Shown: positions 17,385-26,179 of the stretch, in pieces
Position numbering within the stretch: position 1 is the first letter of the stretch
How the letters are laid out: every line of letters starts with the position of its first letter
Source: Streptosporangium sp. NBC_01495
GTDB lineage: Bacteria; Actinomycetota; Actinomycetes; Streptosporangiales; Streptosporangiaceae
NCBI RefSeq assembly: GCF_036250735.1
Contig: NZ_CP109430.1
Location: forward strand, 4,712,001-4,776,000
DNA length: 64,000 bases
Direction: 5' to 3'
The notes under the pieces: generated by a model
Database searches by the model: none
Told to the model about the DNA's origin: nothing
The model's input: the letters and a program-made list of their open reading frames with translations, nothing else
Position numbers and translations under genes: made by a program

Positions 17385-17672
17385 CCGCAAGCGCGCGTAC
17401 AGCCGCCCGCCACCGCTGTGGCCGCTCACCGGCGGCGATCGCCCCCGCGGCATACGAGCCGTCCTGGCGAAATGCGACCTCGTCCAGCCCACGCCGCAGC
17501 ACCCCGCCGCCCTCCGTCGCTCCCCCACGCTGCCGAGAACGGCGCCAACACCGGAACACTCCCGACCCTACTGAGCCACGCCTCCGTTGTCGCAGGCTCG
17601 CCCCACACGGTCGCCGCCGAGGGGCTCCACCGCCCTCTCCAAACACGTACTATCGCGAAACGAGGAACGACC

Positions 17673-17807
17673 ATGAATGCATCCCTCCACGCCGCCAACA
17701 CCAGGGCCTGGATGCCGCGGGTCTTCCGGCCAGTGGCGATCACGGCGCTGGCGGCCACGCTGCTGGCCGGGTCAACTCCACCAGAAGTTCTGCAGTTCTG
17801 CGCCTAA
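17673..17807 (+). pseudogene. Truncated secreted-protein start (signal peptide only)
   Basis: A 44-codon frame with a good GAGGAACGACC ribosome site. It codes for a Sec-type signal sequence (basic MPRVFRP, then VAITALAATLLAG) and then ends after a few residues at TAA. Proteins starting this way are normally several hundred residues long, so the rest was probably lost at a junction near 17775. What the mature protein was cannot be said. Confidence 0.4.
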
Positions 17808-17976
17808 CGGGTGGTGAGATCACCGAGGCGGATGGGGATTGGCATGGGCCTCGCCGGAGGTTGGATCGAGGTTGCCGCACCGTCTCTCCGGCCCCGGCGA
17901 GGTCATATCAAAGGAGAGGGCGGGATACCCTGCCTGCGGTGCCTCGAACCACGTGACCGGAGGAGTCGATGCTGGG

Positions 17977-18933
17977 ATGACGGCAGGGCGACCGATGCCC
18001 ACACAGGACGACGTGCTCGGGTACTTCAACACGCTGTCGAACTGGGGACGGTGGGGCGACGACGACGAGCTCGGCACTCTGAACCACATCACCGACGACG
18101 TCCGGCTGGCGGCGGCGCGGGCCGTGCGCCACGGCAGGAGCGTGTCGTGCGCATGGGAGGTTGCCGTACCGGAAGACATGGAGCGGTCGACGACGACGTG
18201 CCCGTGCGCCGCCGACATGCCGGGCGCCGAGAACATGCCGGTGCCCGGATTCCACAACGACCGGCGCTGGGGCTTTTCGTCCGAGCGACTCGGCGTCACG
18301 TTCCACGGCAACACCCTCACCCACGTCGACTCGCCGTGCCACATCTTCTGGGACGGCACGATGTACAACGGGCGGTCGCACTCACTGGTCGACGCCGCAA
18401 CGGGATCGGCGTGGGCGTCCGTCACGGCGGCGGCGAACGGGATCATCACGCGTGGTGTCCTGCTGGACATTGCGAGCGTGCGGGACGTGCCGTGGTTGGA
18501 ACCGGGGCAGGGTGTGTTTCCCGACGATCTCGAGGAGGCCGAGCGTCGCCAGGGTGTGCGGGTGCGATCCGGCGATGCGGTACTCCTGCGGACCGGCTAT
18601 GGCCGCGTCCGGCACGAAACCGGTGCGGTCAGCGGTTTCACGCAGGCCGGGTGGCACGCGTCCTGCCTGCCGTGGCTGCATGAACGGGAGGTCGCGCTGA
18701 TCGGTGCCGACACCCCCCAGGACGTTCAGCCATCGGGGTACGAAGACGTGTTGATGCCGGTTCACGCCGTGAGCCTCGTCGCTATGGGTCTGTGGATGCT
18801 CGACAACTGCGACCTGGAGGCGTGCGCGACGACGGCTGCCGAGCTCGGCCAGTGGGACTTCCACCTCGCAGTCGCGCCGGTCCGCTTCGCCGGTACGTCC
18901 GGCAGCCCGGTCAACCCGATCGCCACATTCTGA
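17977..18933 (+). CDS. Cyclase-family (kynurenine-formamidase-like) metal hydrolase
   Basis: About 318 residues from ATG 17977 (ATG 17995 is an alternative), downstream of a GGAGGAG site. The defining metal-binding pattern HxNTxTHxDxPxH is seen as FHGNTLTHVDSPCH. Further conserved parts are ITRGVLLDIASVRDV, VRSGDAVLLRTGYGR and VALIGADTPQDVQPSG. The family covers arylformamidases and polyketide-type cyclases and usually hydrolyses or rearranges small cyclic or amide substrates. It is longer than the approximately 210-residue kynurenine formamidases and belongs to the long subgroup of unknown substrate. A truncated second gene follows 27 bp downstream. Confidence 0.82.
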   Translation: MTAGRPMPTQDDVLGYFNTLSNWGRWGDDDELGTLNHITDDVRLAAARAVRHGRSVSCAWEVAVPEDMERSTTTCPCAADMPGAENMPVPGFHNDRRWGFSSERLGVTFHGNTLTHVDSPCHIFWDGTMYNGRSHSLVDAATGSAWASVTAAANGIITRGVLLDIASVRDVPWLEPGQGVFPDDLEEAERRQGVRVRSGDAVLLRTGYGRVRHETGAVSGFTQAGWHASCLPWLHEREVALIGADTPQDVQPSGYEDVLMPVHAVSLVAMGLWMLDNCDLEACATTAAELGQWDFHLAVAPVRFAGTSGSPVNPIATF

Positions 18934-18960
18934 CCGCGGTTCACGAGGAGGTGCGATGCC

Positions 18961-19020
18961 ATGAAGGACCCGGCCCGCACCTGGAACGCGGTCCTGGTCG
19001 GTTCGGGTTCGCTGATGTAG
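18961..19020 (+). pseudogene. Truncated start of a formyltransferase-like gene
   Basis: After GAGGAGGTGCG the ATG at 18961 opens a 19-codon frame reading TWNAVLVGSGSLM and then TAG. The string (W/K)NAVLIGSGSLL is typical of the N-terminus of formyltransferase-fold proteins. The frame stops exactly where the recombinase-remnant segment begins, which suggests that an insertion or deletion removed the body. The match is very short and the identification is tentative. Confidence 0.3.
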
Positions 19021-19145
19021 AGCCGCAGGACGGCGGGGCCACCACGTCGCCCGGAGCGGCCGAGCCGCCGGCGCAGGGCGGCCACGCTCGGGGGCGCGCC
19101 GACCTGGGCGGTGGAGGTGCAGACGGCGGTGGTCGGCTGCGGTCC

Positions 19146-19553
19146 TTAAGCCAGGACTCGGGGCATGACGAGCATCCGAACGAAAAGTCCCGTTAGCAGA
19201 GCGGAGTTGAGCGGCTTGCCGGGATCGCTGGCCAGGTCGATGCCGGACAGCAGCCCGGATTCAACGCGCAGGTGCAGGCTACGACGGATGAGCACGGGGC
19301 GGAGGGCGAGGATGTCGGCGACGGAGCGGAACAGCCGGGCAGCGTCGGCAATGCGGATCGTGTCGCCCACGGCCGCCTCGTGCAGCGTGGTGAAGCCCGC
19401 GCGGTCGAGGGAGAGCTGGCGGCTGGAGATGGCGGGGTCTTCGTAGACGGGGGCGCCTGCGGCCAGCAGGGTGGCGAGGGCGTGCCGCTGGCGAGCGTCG
19501 GTGTGCTTGTCGGTGGAGTGCCGCAGGTAGACCTGGTCAGCCACGTCCGGCAT
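19146..19553 (-). pseudogene. Serine recombinase catalytic-domain remnant
   Basis: 135 codons from ATG 19553. The reading VYLRHSTDKHTDARQRHAL begins like the resolvase strand with the nucleophilic Ser (YxRxSTD), followed by VYEDPAISSRQLS, FTTLHEAAVGDTIRIAD and LRVESGLLSGIDLA. The Arg/Asp pattern around the active site (normally VxxLDRLFRS) is changed to DAARLFRS, and the C-terminal DNA-binding part is missing. The gene is partial and probably inactive. It overlaps the end of another decayed gene upstream (19560-19890), as genes in one mobile-element operon would. Confidence 0.6.
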
Positions 19554-19559
19554 CCGCGG

Positions 19560-19890
19560 GGTGGGTGCGGGTGAAGGCGCGGACGATGAGTAGGGCGCTG
19601 CGCGCCCTGGTCGGGACGTAGTCACTCCGCTTCCGGGTATCGACCTGCCAGTCCGGCTCGACCGCGCCGTCCGCCTCGTTGGCGCGGTCGAGCAGCAGGA
19701 CCTCGCGATCGAGGAAGGCAGCGACCTCCTCCAGGAACAGCCGCCCTCCTCGCGCATCGCGTGCACGGCTGCGCGGATCTCGCCGACCTCCCCGCGGACG
19801 CGCGCACCCCGCGTTTCGTAGCGGGTGATGTCCGCCGCGGTGTGGGGATCTCCGTGCCGTTCCAGTCAGCCTGCTTGAACAAGGCCATCA
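19560..19890 (-). pseudogene. Decayed gene upstream of the recombinase remnant
   Basis: Minus-strand coding can be followed through three frames: ALFKQADWNGTEIP, then DITRYETRGARVRGEVGEIR and AAVHAMREEGG, then LFLEEVAAFLDREVLLLDR and VDTRKRSDYVPTRARSALL. Two frameshifts break it. The protein family is not recognised. Its coupling to a recombinase suggests a mobile-element accessory protein. Confidence 0.45.
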
Positions 19891-20192
19891 TGTCCCCTTC
19901 CCGAGGGCCGGCCAGGTGGTGGCCGGTGGGCGTCTTCGCCCCTCAGGGAAGGGGGCGAAAGGGGGAGGCGGAATCCGGGGTCGGACTCTATTGGATTGGC
20001 GTGCCGTTTCCGCAGGTGACAGAGCGGTCGGACTGGATCTGGCCATGGGGGCGTAATCGACCAACTCCGCCTCTGCTGTTGACCGACTTCAGCTTCGAAA
20101 ACGTGATCTTTACCCGAGCGGCCGCGAGGCTCATCGTGCCCTGCGCGCAGCATGTCGTGGCAGGCGGTCGGAGAACATCACGAACCAGTCCG
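19891..20192. other. Spacer without recognisable genes
   Basis: About 300 bp between the decayed gene (transcribed away to the left) and the 3' end of the M50 protease. Apart from the upstream region of the decayed gene nothing is recognised. Confidence 0.35.
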
Positions 20193-21497
20193 TCAGTTCG
20201 TCAGTGTGAGCGGGTTGACCAGGTCGGCGTAGACGAGCAGGCCTGCCATGATCATCATCACCAGTGCAGCCGCGTACGTCAGCGGCAGCACCTTGGCCAT
20301 GTCGACGTACTTGGGCTTCGGCCGCCGCATGACCTTGGCGTAGGCCCACTTGAGCCCCTCCCATAGGCCGCCCGCGATGTGTCCGCCGTCCAGTGGCAGC
20401 AGCGGGATCAGGTTGAACATGCCGATCGCCAGGTTGAAGCCTGCCAGCAGGCTGACGAAGGTGGCGATCTTCTCCTCTTTGGACAAGTCGGAGGTCAGGA
20501 TCTCGCCGCCCAAGCGGCCCGCGCCGACCATGCCCACCGGGCCCTCGGGGTCGCGCTCCTCGCCGGAGAAGGCCGCGCGCCAGACGCCGACCATCTTCTC
20601 CGGCAAGTTGAAGATCGAGCCCGCCACCCTGGCCGTCAGCCCGCCCATGTAGCCGATCACCTGGCCAAAGCTCTGCTGCTCCATCACCTCGGTGGGCCGC
20701 ACGCCGAGGAAACCGACATTCTTGTCGATCTTCTCGGGGTCGTCGAGATTGGGCCGGTCTTGGGCGATGAGCGTGACGTCGAACGTCATCGGCTTGCCGT
20801 CACGCACGATGTCAAGCTTGACCGGGCCGGGGCCATGGGAGCGGACCAGGCGGATGGCGTCGTCCCAGGAGCCGATCTTCTGACCGTTCAAGGAGACCAT
20901 GCGGTCGCCCGGCTTGAGGCCCGCCTGCGCGGCCGGGGTGAGCTGGTCGCCGGGCTCGCAGGCGGCGCGCTGCTCGGAACTGGGGATTACGCATGTTTCG
21001 GTGGCGGACGAGACGATCGGGGCATCGGCGGGCAGACCAATGCCGACCAGCAGGATGGCGAAGAAGACGAACGCCAGCACGAAGTTCATCAACGGCCCGC
21101 CGGACATGATGATGACCTTCTGCCACCACTTCTTGCGGTAGAAGCTGCGGTTCTCGTCGCCTGGACGTACCTCTTCCAGCGCGGCCTCGCGGGCGGACTC
21201 GATCAGCCCCTGGAAAGGTCCTGTCGCCGTGCTCCTGACCTTGGTGGGATCCTCTCCGGGGCGCGGCGGCAGCATTCCAATCATGCGGATGTACCCGCCG
21301 AACGGGATCCACTTGATGCCGTATTCGGTCTCGCCTTTGCGCCGGGACCAGACCGTGGAGCCGAAACCCACCATGTACTGGGTCACCTTGACGCCGAAGA
21401 GCTTGGCCGGCACCAGGTGGCCGAGCTCGTGCAGCGCGATGGAGATCATCAACCCGAGGAGGAAAAGGACGATCCCCACGACGTAGAGCCAGTTCAT
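20193..21497 (-). CDS. M50 site-2 metalloprotease (RseP/Rip1-like)
   Basis: 434 residues. The zinc-site motif HELGH is at residues 23-27 in the first membrane helix, and the second catalytic motif is LIPLLPLDGGH near the C-terminus. A PDZ domain lies between them (AAQAGLKPGDRMVSLNGQ). FGSTVWSRRKGETEYGIKWI and PFGGYIRMIGM are the conserved stretch after the first helix. These proteases cut membrane-bound anti-sigma factors within the bilayer. The housekeeping actinobacterial copy lies between dxr and ispG; neither is present here, so this looks like an extra paralogue or a relocated gene. It stands alone between recombinase fragments. Confidence 0.9.
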   Translation of the reverse strand: MNWLYVVGIVLFLLGLMISIALHELGHLVPAKLFGVKVTQYMVGFGSTVWSRRKGETEYGIKWIPFGGYIRMIGMLPPRPGEDPTKVRSTATGPFQGLIESAREAALEEVRPGDENRSFYRKKWWQKVIIMSGGPLMNFVLAFVFFAILLVGIGLPADAPIVSSATETCVIPSSEQRAACEPGDQLTPAAQAGLKPGDRMVSLNGQKIGSWDDAIRLVRSHGPGPVKLDIVRDGKPMTFDVTLIAQDRPNLDDPEKIDKNVGFLGVRPTEVMEQQSFGQVIGYMGGLTARVAGSIFNLPEKMVGVWRAAFSGEERDPEGPVGMVGAGRLGGEILTSDLSKEEKIATFVSLLAGFNLAIGMFNLIPLLPLDGGHIAGGLWEGLKWAYAKVMRRPKPKYVDMAKVLPLTYAAALVMMIMAGLLVYADLVNPLTLTN

Positions 21498-21631
21498 CTA
21501 GAGGTGCTCCTCGGCAGGCGACAAGGACAGATGTGAAGGACGAGACGAAAGGTGCGAAGCTCCAATGTAGTCGAACTCGCCACACCACAAGGCTGACCGT
21601 ATTTCCCGAGCATTGACAGCTCATGCATTCA

Positions 21632-21723
21632 GCCTGCGACCTGCTCACCCGGCCGGAGAATACCGTCTCCTCCACCGCCCGGCTCCTCGGTGTCAGCCGC
21701 TCGACCATCTACTGGCGCGTCAC
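21632..21723 (+). pseudogene. Recombinase helix-turn-helix fragment
   Basis: The + strand reads ACDLLTRPENTVSSTARLLG then VSRSTIYWRV, the C-terminal helix-turn-helix typical of Hin/resolvase-type serine recombinases. Nothing of a catalytic domain precedes it. It could be the lost tail of a remnant such as 19146-19553, separated by rearrangement, but the two lie on opposite strands. Confidence 0.5.
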
Positions 21724-22072
21724 GCAACCTTGGTGGGATAACTGGTCCATGAGCGGATCGGGGAGCTGGCCGCGAAGCTGACCTTGGGCTGGGCGTGCCG
21801 GTTGTGCCAGCGGATATTGCAATTCCCCTGTTAGATCTTGTTGTGTGACGTTTAGGTGTCATATGTACTACTGGCAGTATTCGTGTGGTGAGTGGACGCT
21901 GATCCAGGACTCGGCCGGGGCGGCGGTCCCCGGGAAGTGCCCACCCTCGGCCGGTGCTCGTGGTGTCGTGGCGAGCGTGGTCCGGTAGGGCCGCGTCGCT
22001 TGCGGATGGACAGGGGCCCGGCCGGGGTCCCGGCCGTGGCGGTGTGGAGAGAGCGAACTGGAGACCTCTTTC

Positions 22073-23737
22073 GTGAGTTCCCATCCCCCCCTGTCATCGC
22101 GCGTCCGCCGTGTGTGCGTGCTCCTGGCCGCGCTCGTGCTGCCCGTGCTGGGTCTGCAGGTCATCACCCCGCCGGCGGCTCATGCCGCGTTCCCCGGTGT
22201 CAACGGCAAGATCTACATCACCGATCAGGCCACCGAACCGGACAAGGAGATCTACTCGATCAACCCTGACGGGACCGGCCTGACCAAGGTCATCGACAAC
22301 GCCGACGATGACGGCAACGCGGTCGTGAACGCCACCAACACCAAGATCGCCTTCACCCGGTTCACCGACACCCAGCACCTGTGGACGATGAACGTCGACG
22401 GCACCGGAGAGGTTCAGATCAGCACCGAGGGCATCATCGACAGCAGGATCGACTGGTCCCCGGACGGCACCAGGATCGTGTACGGCACCCTCGGCGGGCT
22501 GAAGGTGATCGACGCCGACGGGACCGGCGCGACCGCCCTGGGCGTCAGTGGCTCGTTCCCCGCCTGGTCCCCCGACGGCACCAAGATCGCCTACGGTTCG
22601 AACAGAAACCTGTACACCGTCAACCTTGACGGCACCGGCGTAACCCAGCTGACGAACGTGCCCTCCGGTAGCGACGCGTTCGGGCCCGACTGGTCCCCGG
22701 ACGGCGCCAAGATCGCCTTCGGGCTGGGACCGATCATGGGAGGCGGCGAGCAGATCCACACGATCAACGCCGACGGCAGCGGGCTGACCAACATCTCCAA
22801 CGACGCCGTCAGCGCCGACACCCCGCAGTGGTCACCCGACGGCACCAAGATCGCCTACAACTCCAACCAGAACATCTACACGATGAACGCCGACGGCACC
22901 GGCAAGACCCTGCTGTCGGGTGTGGCCGGCTTCCAGTTCGCCACCGACTGGGCCCCCGCCGGCGCCCCGCCGGGAGCCGACCTCCACGTCACGGCCGTCG
23001 ACTCCGCCGACCCCGTCGCCTCCGGTACCCCGTTCGCCTACACGGTGACCGTCGCCAACAACGGGCCGGCCAACGCCACCGGCGTCAGCCTGGCCACCAC
23101 CCTGTCCGGCGCGGCCCGCACCATCACCTCCGCCACACCGTCGCAGGGCTCGTGCGCGATCGCCGCGCCGACCATCACCTGCACCCTGGGCAACCTGGCA
23201 GGTGCCGCCGACGCCACCGTCACGATCAACGTCACTTCGACCGCGGCCGGCACCCTGACCGCCACCTCCACCGTCACCGGTACCGAAACCGACCCCACCC
23301 CGGCCGACAACAGCGACGCCGAGAACACCACCGTCACCACCCCGCCCGCCGCCGACATCGACGTCGATCTGGACGCCCAGCCTCACCTCGGCATCCTGGT
23401 CCCCTATCTGCGCTACACCCTGACCGCCCACAACAACGGTCCCAACGCGGTCATCTCCGCCACCGTGAAGGCCGCTCTGCCCCCCGGCGCGTCCGCCACG
23501 AACCTGCCGACCGGCTGCACCGCCGCAGGATCCACGATCACCTGTACTTATGGCGCCATCGCCCACGGGACCTCGGTGGACAAGACGTTCCGGGTGCCGC
23601 TGTCACTGCTGTCGCTCGGTAACGTCACCGTCAGCGCAACCCGCACCACCAGCGCCCCGGCCGACCTCAACCCAGCCAACGACAACGCCTCAGCCAGCTG
23701 CAACGCCGTCTCCATCGTCTTGGTCACCTGCCCCTGA
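22073..23737 (+). CDS. Secreted TolB-type beta-propeller protein with DUF11 domains
   Basis: 554 residues from GTG 22073. A Sec signal peptide (VCVLLAALVLPVLGL) ends near an AHAAFPG cleavage site around residue 40. Residues 45-300 form a PD40/TolB-like propeller with repeated WSPDGTKIAY-type motifs (at least four) and alternating NxDGTGLTxL segments. From about 305 onward two DUF11-like Ig-fold domains follow (DLHVTAVDSADPVASGTPF; NVTVSATRTTS), common in adhesive cell-surface proteins. No LPxTG anchor or C-terminal membrane helix is seen, so the protein is probably released or loosely attached. It is monocistronic, and a strong hairpin lies 60 bp downstream. Confidence 0.85.
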   Translation: MSSHPPLSSRVRRVCVLLAALVLPVLGLQVITPPAAHAAFPGVNGKIYITDQATEPDKEIYSINPDGTGLTKVIDNADDDGNAVVNATNTKIAFTRFTDTQHLWTMNVDGTGEVQISTEGIIDSRIDWSPDGTRIVYGTLGGLKVIDADGTGATALGVSGSFPAWSPDGTKIAYGSNRNLYTVNLDGTGVTQLTNVPSGSDAFGPDWSPDGAKIAFGLGPIMGGGEQIHTINADGSGLTNISNDAVSADTPQWSPDGTKIAYNSNQNIYTMNADGTGKTLLSGVAGFQFATDWAPAGAPPGADLHVTAVDSADPVASGTPFAYTVTVANNGPANATGVSLATTLSGAARTITSATPSQGSCAIAAPTITCTLGNLAGAADATVTINVTSTAAGTLTATSTVTGTETDPTPADNSDAENTTVTTPPAADIDVDLDAQPHLGILVPYLRYTLTAHNNGPNAVISATVKAALPPGASATNLPTGCTAAGSTITCTYGAIAHGTSVDKTFRVPLSLLSLGNVTVSATRTTSAPADLNPANDNASASCNAVSIVLVTCP

Positions 23738-23797
23738 CCAACCCCGGCCCGAGTCATCGGGCCCTGGGCAAGATGAAACTTTTCTTCACGCTTCTCA

Positions 23798-23823
23798 AGG
23801 GCGCCCGCCACGGCGGGCGCCCT
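23798..23823 (+). terminator. Strong hairpin downstream of the propeller gene
   Basis: AGGGCGCCCGC CACG GCGGGCGCCCT is a perfect 11-bp stem with a four-base loop, 60 bp after the stop at 23737. The lack of a T tract is usual for very high GC terminators. Confidence 0.6.
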
Positions 23824-23839
23824 CTGCAACAAGGCATCA

Positions 23840-24150
23840 CAGCGGGCTTGTCACTGACCGAACTCGGCGTCCCCGCCGGCGGGCTGGGCAAGTCCACCAT
23901 GCACAACCGACTGCTGCGCGGCCGCGCCCGCCAGGCCGGGCTGGCCTCCAACGAGAAAGCGCTGCGCGCCCAGCAACGCGGCGACCGCTGGCTGACTGAG
24001 CACGGCAAACGCCTGCTCGCCGCCGCCCACCAACTGCCGGCGCACGCCGAGCGCGTCGCCGTGGAAGGCGATGAGGACTTCGCCGACGGCTTGACTGAAG
24101 GGTCATGGCGAAGGGAAGTGAGGCGTGCACGAGCTGAGAAGGTTGTTTGA
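23840..24150 (+). other. Coding-like stretch, not recognised
   Basis: The frame contains LTEHGKRLLAAAHQLPAHAE and VAVEGDEDFADG with high third-position GC. It opens inside the hairpin at 23798, has no ribosome site and overlaps the next frame. It may be the tail of a lost gene. No family was recognised. Confidence 0.2.
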
Positions 24151-24499
24151 GGGTGTCGCCCGCGGGGTCTTTCCCGATGCCGATGGCGTGGTGGAGTTCG
24201 TGGACCAGCCCAGCCCGCGCGATTGTGGGGTCATCGCGTTCACCGCGCACAGCGTGGTGTTCGCCGATGTCGATCGTGAATGGATGCGCGCTCTGCTGCC
24301 CGCCGACGATGTGTCCGCACCGCTGAATCCGCCGTTCTTGCGCGCCCTGGAGGAGCGGACCGGGCGCCGGGTGGACAACCTGGATCTGCTCGCCGTCGCC
24401 GGTGCGATGCCGTCCCCGCCACCGGCGGGGACCGCACGAACCGCCCGGCGAGGCCGTCATACCGGTGTGGAGATCAGTGGGGCGTCCCGGCGCTGCTGA
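24125..24499 (+). pseudogene. Truncated GNAT acetyltransferase (N-terminal part)
   Basis: The first 100 codons read LRRLFEGVARGVFPDADG, VIAFTAHSVVFADVDREW and APLNPPFLRALEERTGRR. This is the N-terminal half found in a group of actinomycete GNAT proteins about 250-270 residues long. The acetyl-CoA binding half is absent: after LLAVAGAMPSPPP the frame runs into unrelated arginine-rich codons and stops at 24499, inside the 3' end of the convergent DUF2306 gene. It is most likely a truncated gene. Confidence 0.5.
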
Positions 24500-25149
24500 C
24501 GACGGGCCAAGGGGGCCAGCATGCGCTGGACGATGAAGTACTCGGTCACGAGGACGTTGCCCAGGATAGACGCCCATACGGCGGCGGTGTAGATCGCCTC
24601 GAACCCCATCGAGGGGGACAGTTGCAGGCCGAGGAGCAGGTAGACGCGCAGGGTGACCGCGGCGAACGTCAGAGCGTAGTTGCGGATCATCCAGATCCGG
24701 TGCAGTTGCACCTCGCCGCAGCGGATGCTCCGGTAAGCCATGGCCAGGGTGTACAGCCACGCCATCACGAGGATGAAGAACGCGACCTGGACCGCGAAGC
24801 CGCTGATCGTGACCGCGGCATTGACCGCGGCCGCGATGGACGCGATCACGACGGAGATCATGTATATCCGGCCGACGACGCGGTGCAGCGTGGGCCGGCG
24901 GACGCGGAGGCGGTTGACGAACTGCAACGGCCCGAGGGCCAGGGCGAGGCCACCTGGGACGGCGTGCACCATCAGGGACAGGTAGTGCAGCGCCACATCC
25001 GGGTTGAGCGGCAATGGGGCGTCGGCCGCGTCTCCGGTCAGGTACGGCGGCACCGACCCGACGGCGAAGCCGACCGCGGACACTGCCATCAGCCCCCACA
25101 GCGCCCACCACTTCCGGCTGCGGATGGAGCGTGCTCTCGTCGTGGACAT
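24457..25149 (-). CDS. DUF2306 membrane protein
   Basis: About 230 residues from ATG 25149, with an AAGGGA ribosome site. Six or so membrane helices carry the family's pattern: HYLSLMVHAVPGGLALALGP (conserved His), LQFVNRLRVRRPTLHRVVGR, and GEVQLHRIWMIRNYALTFAA. DUF2306 proteins are predicted heme-less or cytochrome-like membrane proteins of unknown function. The conserved His residues are present. The gene stands alone; its 3' end overlaps the truncated GNAT frame by 43 bp. Confidence 0.8.
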   Translation of the reverse strand: MSTTRARSIRSRKWWALWGLMAVSAVGFAVGSVPPYLTGDAADAPLPLNPDVALHYLSLMVHAVPGGLALALGPLQFVNRLRVRRPTLHRVVGRIYMISVVIASIAAAVNAAVTISGFAVQVAFFILVMAWLYTLAMAYRSIRCGEVQLHRIWMIRNYALTFAAVTLRVYLLLGLQLSPSMGFEAIYTAAVWASILGNVLVTEYFIVQRMLAPLARRQQRRDAPLISTPV

Positions 25150-25432
25150 CGTGCGTCCCTTCACTGTCGCAAATGGTCAAGGAACGGCTGTCGGCCGCGG
25201 CGGGGGACGCGTTGTGCCCCGGATCCCGCCGCCGCCATGAGGAGGTGCGGATCACCCGTCGGTGGCGTTCGCGTATGCGGCGAGACCGTCAGCCATACGT
25301 TGCATGAAGCGGGTCAGGTACCACTGTCAGGAGCAGCCTGCGAGCGTGCAGTCACGCCATAGGAGTACGGCATACACCTAAACGTAGAAGCTGCCGACTT
25401 CACTGGACATGCGGGCGATTGCCGTCGATCGA

Positions 25433-25932
25433 TCAGTTCTTGCGGTACGTCGAGGGGCGGACACCCGTATGGCGCAGGAAGGCCGACGACAACGCGCCCG
25501 GAGTGGCGAACCCGCAGCGGCGGACAACCCCTCGAAGTCAGGCTCACGACCGCCCAGCGCCCCCGCAGCCTCCCGGACGGCCGACGAGGGAATGTGCACC
25601 TGGACGGTCCGCAACCTAGACGTCGCCCGATAAGTGAAGGAGGTGGCGCGCCCGGGAACCATGAGCTCTAGGTGGCCCGGCACCCACCGCCGCTCAACGG
25701 GCCTGCCGCCGGCGTACAGCCGAACGTTCGCGTTCCCCGCTAGGCACAGCACGATATGCAGGTCAGACACCGCGGGCAGCGGAAGATGCTCGGCCTCGGA
25801 CGCGTGGTCGAAACGCTGTACCAGCAGCGACCGCCAACCGGCGTCGTCCCAGCTGTTGTACGTGTGCCGCACATACGCCGGTGTGTCGAAATCGGCATAA
25901 GACGATGTATCGAAGTCAGGCGAATCGAACAC
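25433..25932 (-). pseudogene. AraC-family regulator with internal deletion and frameshift
   Basis: The first frame (from ATG 25932) gives an AraC sensor-like N-terminus: SLLVQRFDHASEAEHLPLP, LHIVLCLAGNANVRLYAGG, LMVPGRATSFTYRATSRLRT and VQVHIPSSAVREAAGAL. Around 25530 this frame loses meaning. A second frame supplies only the last piece of an AraC DNA-binding domain: CGFATPGALSSAFLRHTGVR then PSTYRKN and stop at 25433. The first helix-turn-helix of the pair is missing. The gene has lost about 130-150 codons and cannot be functional. Confidence 0.75.
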
Positions 25933-26179
25933 ACCACGAGTCTAGTCGGCGGTCAGATGCCTGACACGGCTCCAGAATCCGGGCTGCCCAGCGGCACGTG
26001 GAGCCGGCCGGCACCGAGTTCAGCAGCCGCTACTCGCACATCTACTTCTTCAAGGGCAGCCGGATCCTGTTCTGTAAAGCACCCTTACCAGCAGTTCGTG
26101 GCCAGCCCGGCGAGGGCCTGCCGCCAATGCGAGCGGTCCCCGAACTCGGCCTTGTGGTTCCGGGGCTGCCGCGGTGTGA
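25933..26179. other. Spacer between the broken AraC gene and the S33 peptidase
   Basis: About 250 bp. Short coding-like pieces occur (plus strand GTEFSSRYSHIYFF near 26000; minus strand PRNHKAEFGDRSHWRQALAG near 26150) but neither is long enough to identify. Probably more gene debris. Confidence 0.3.
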
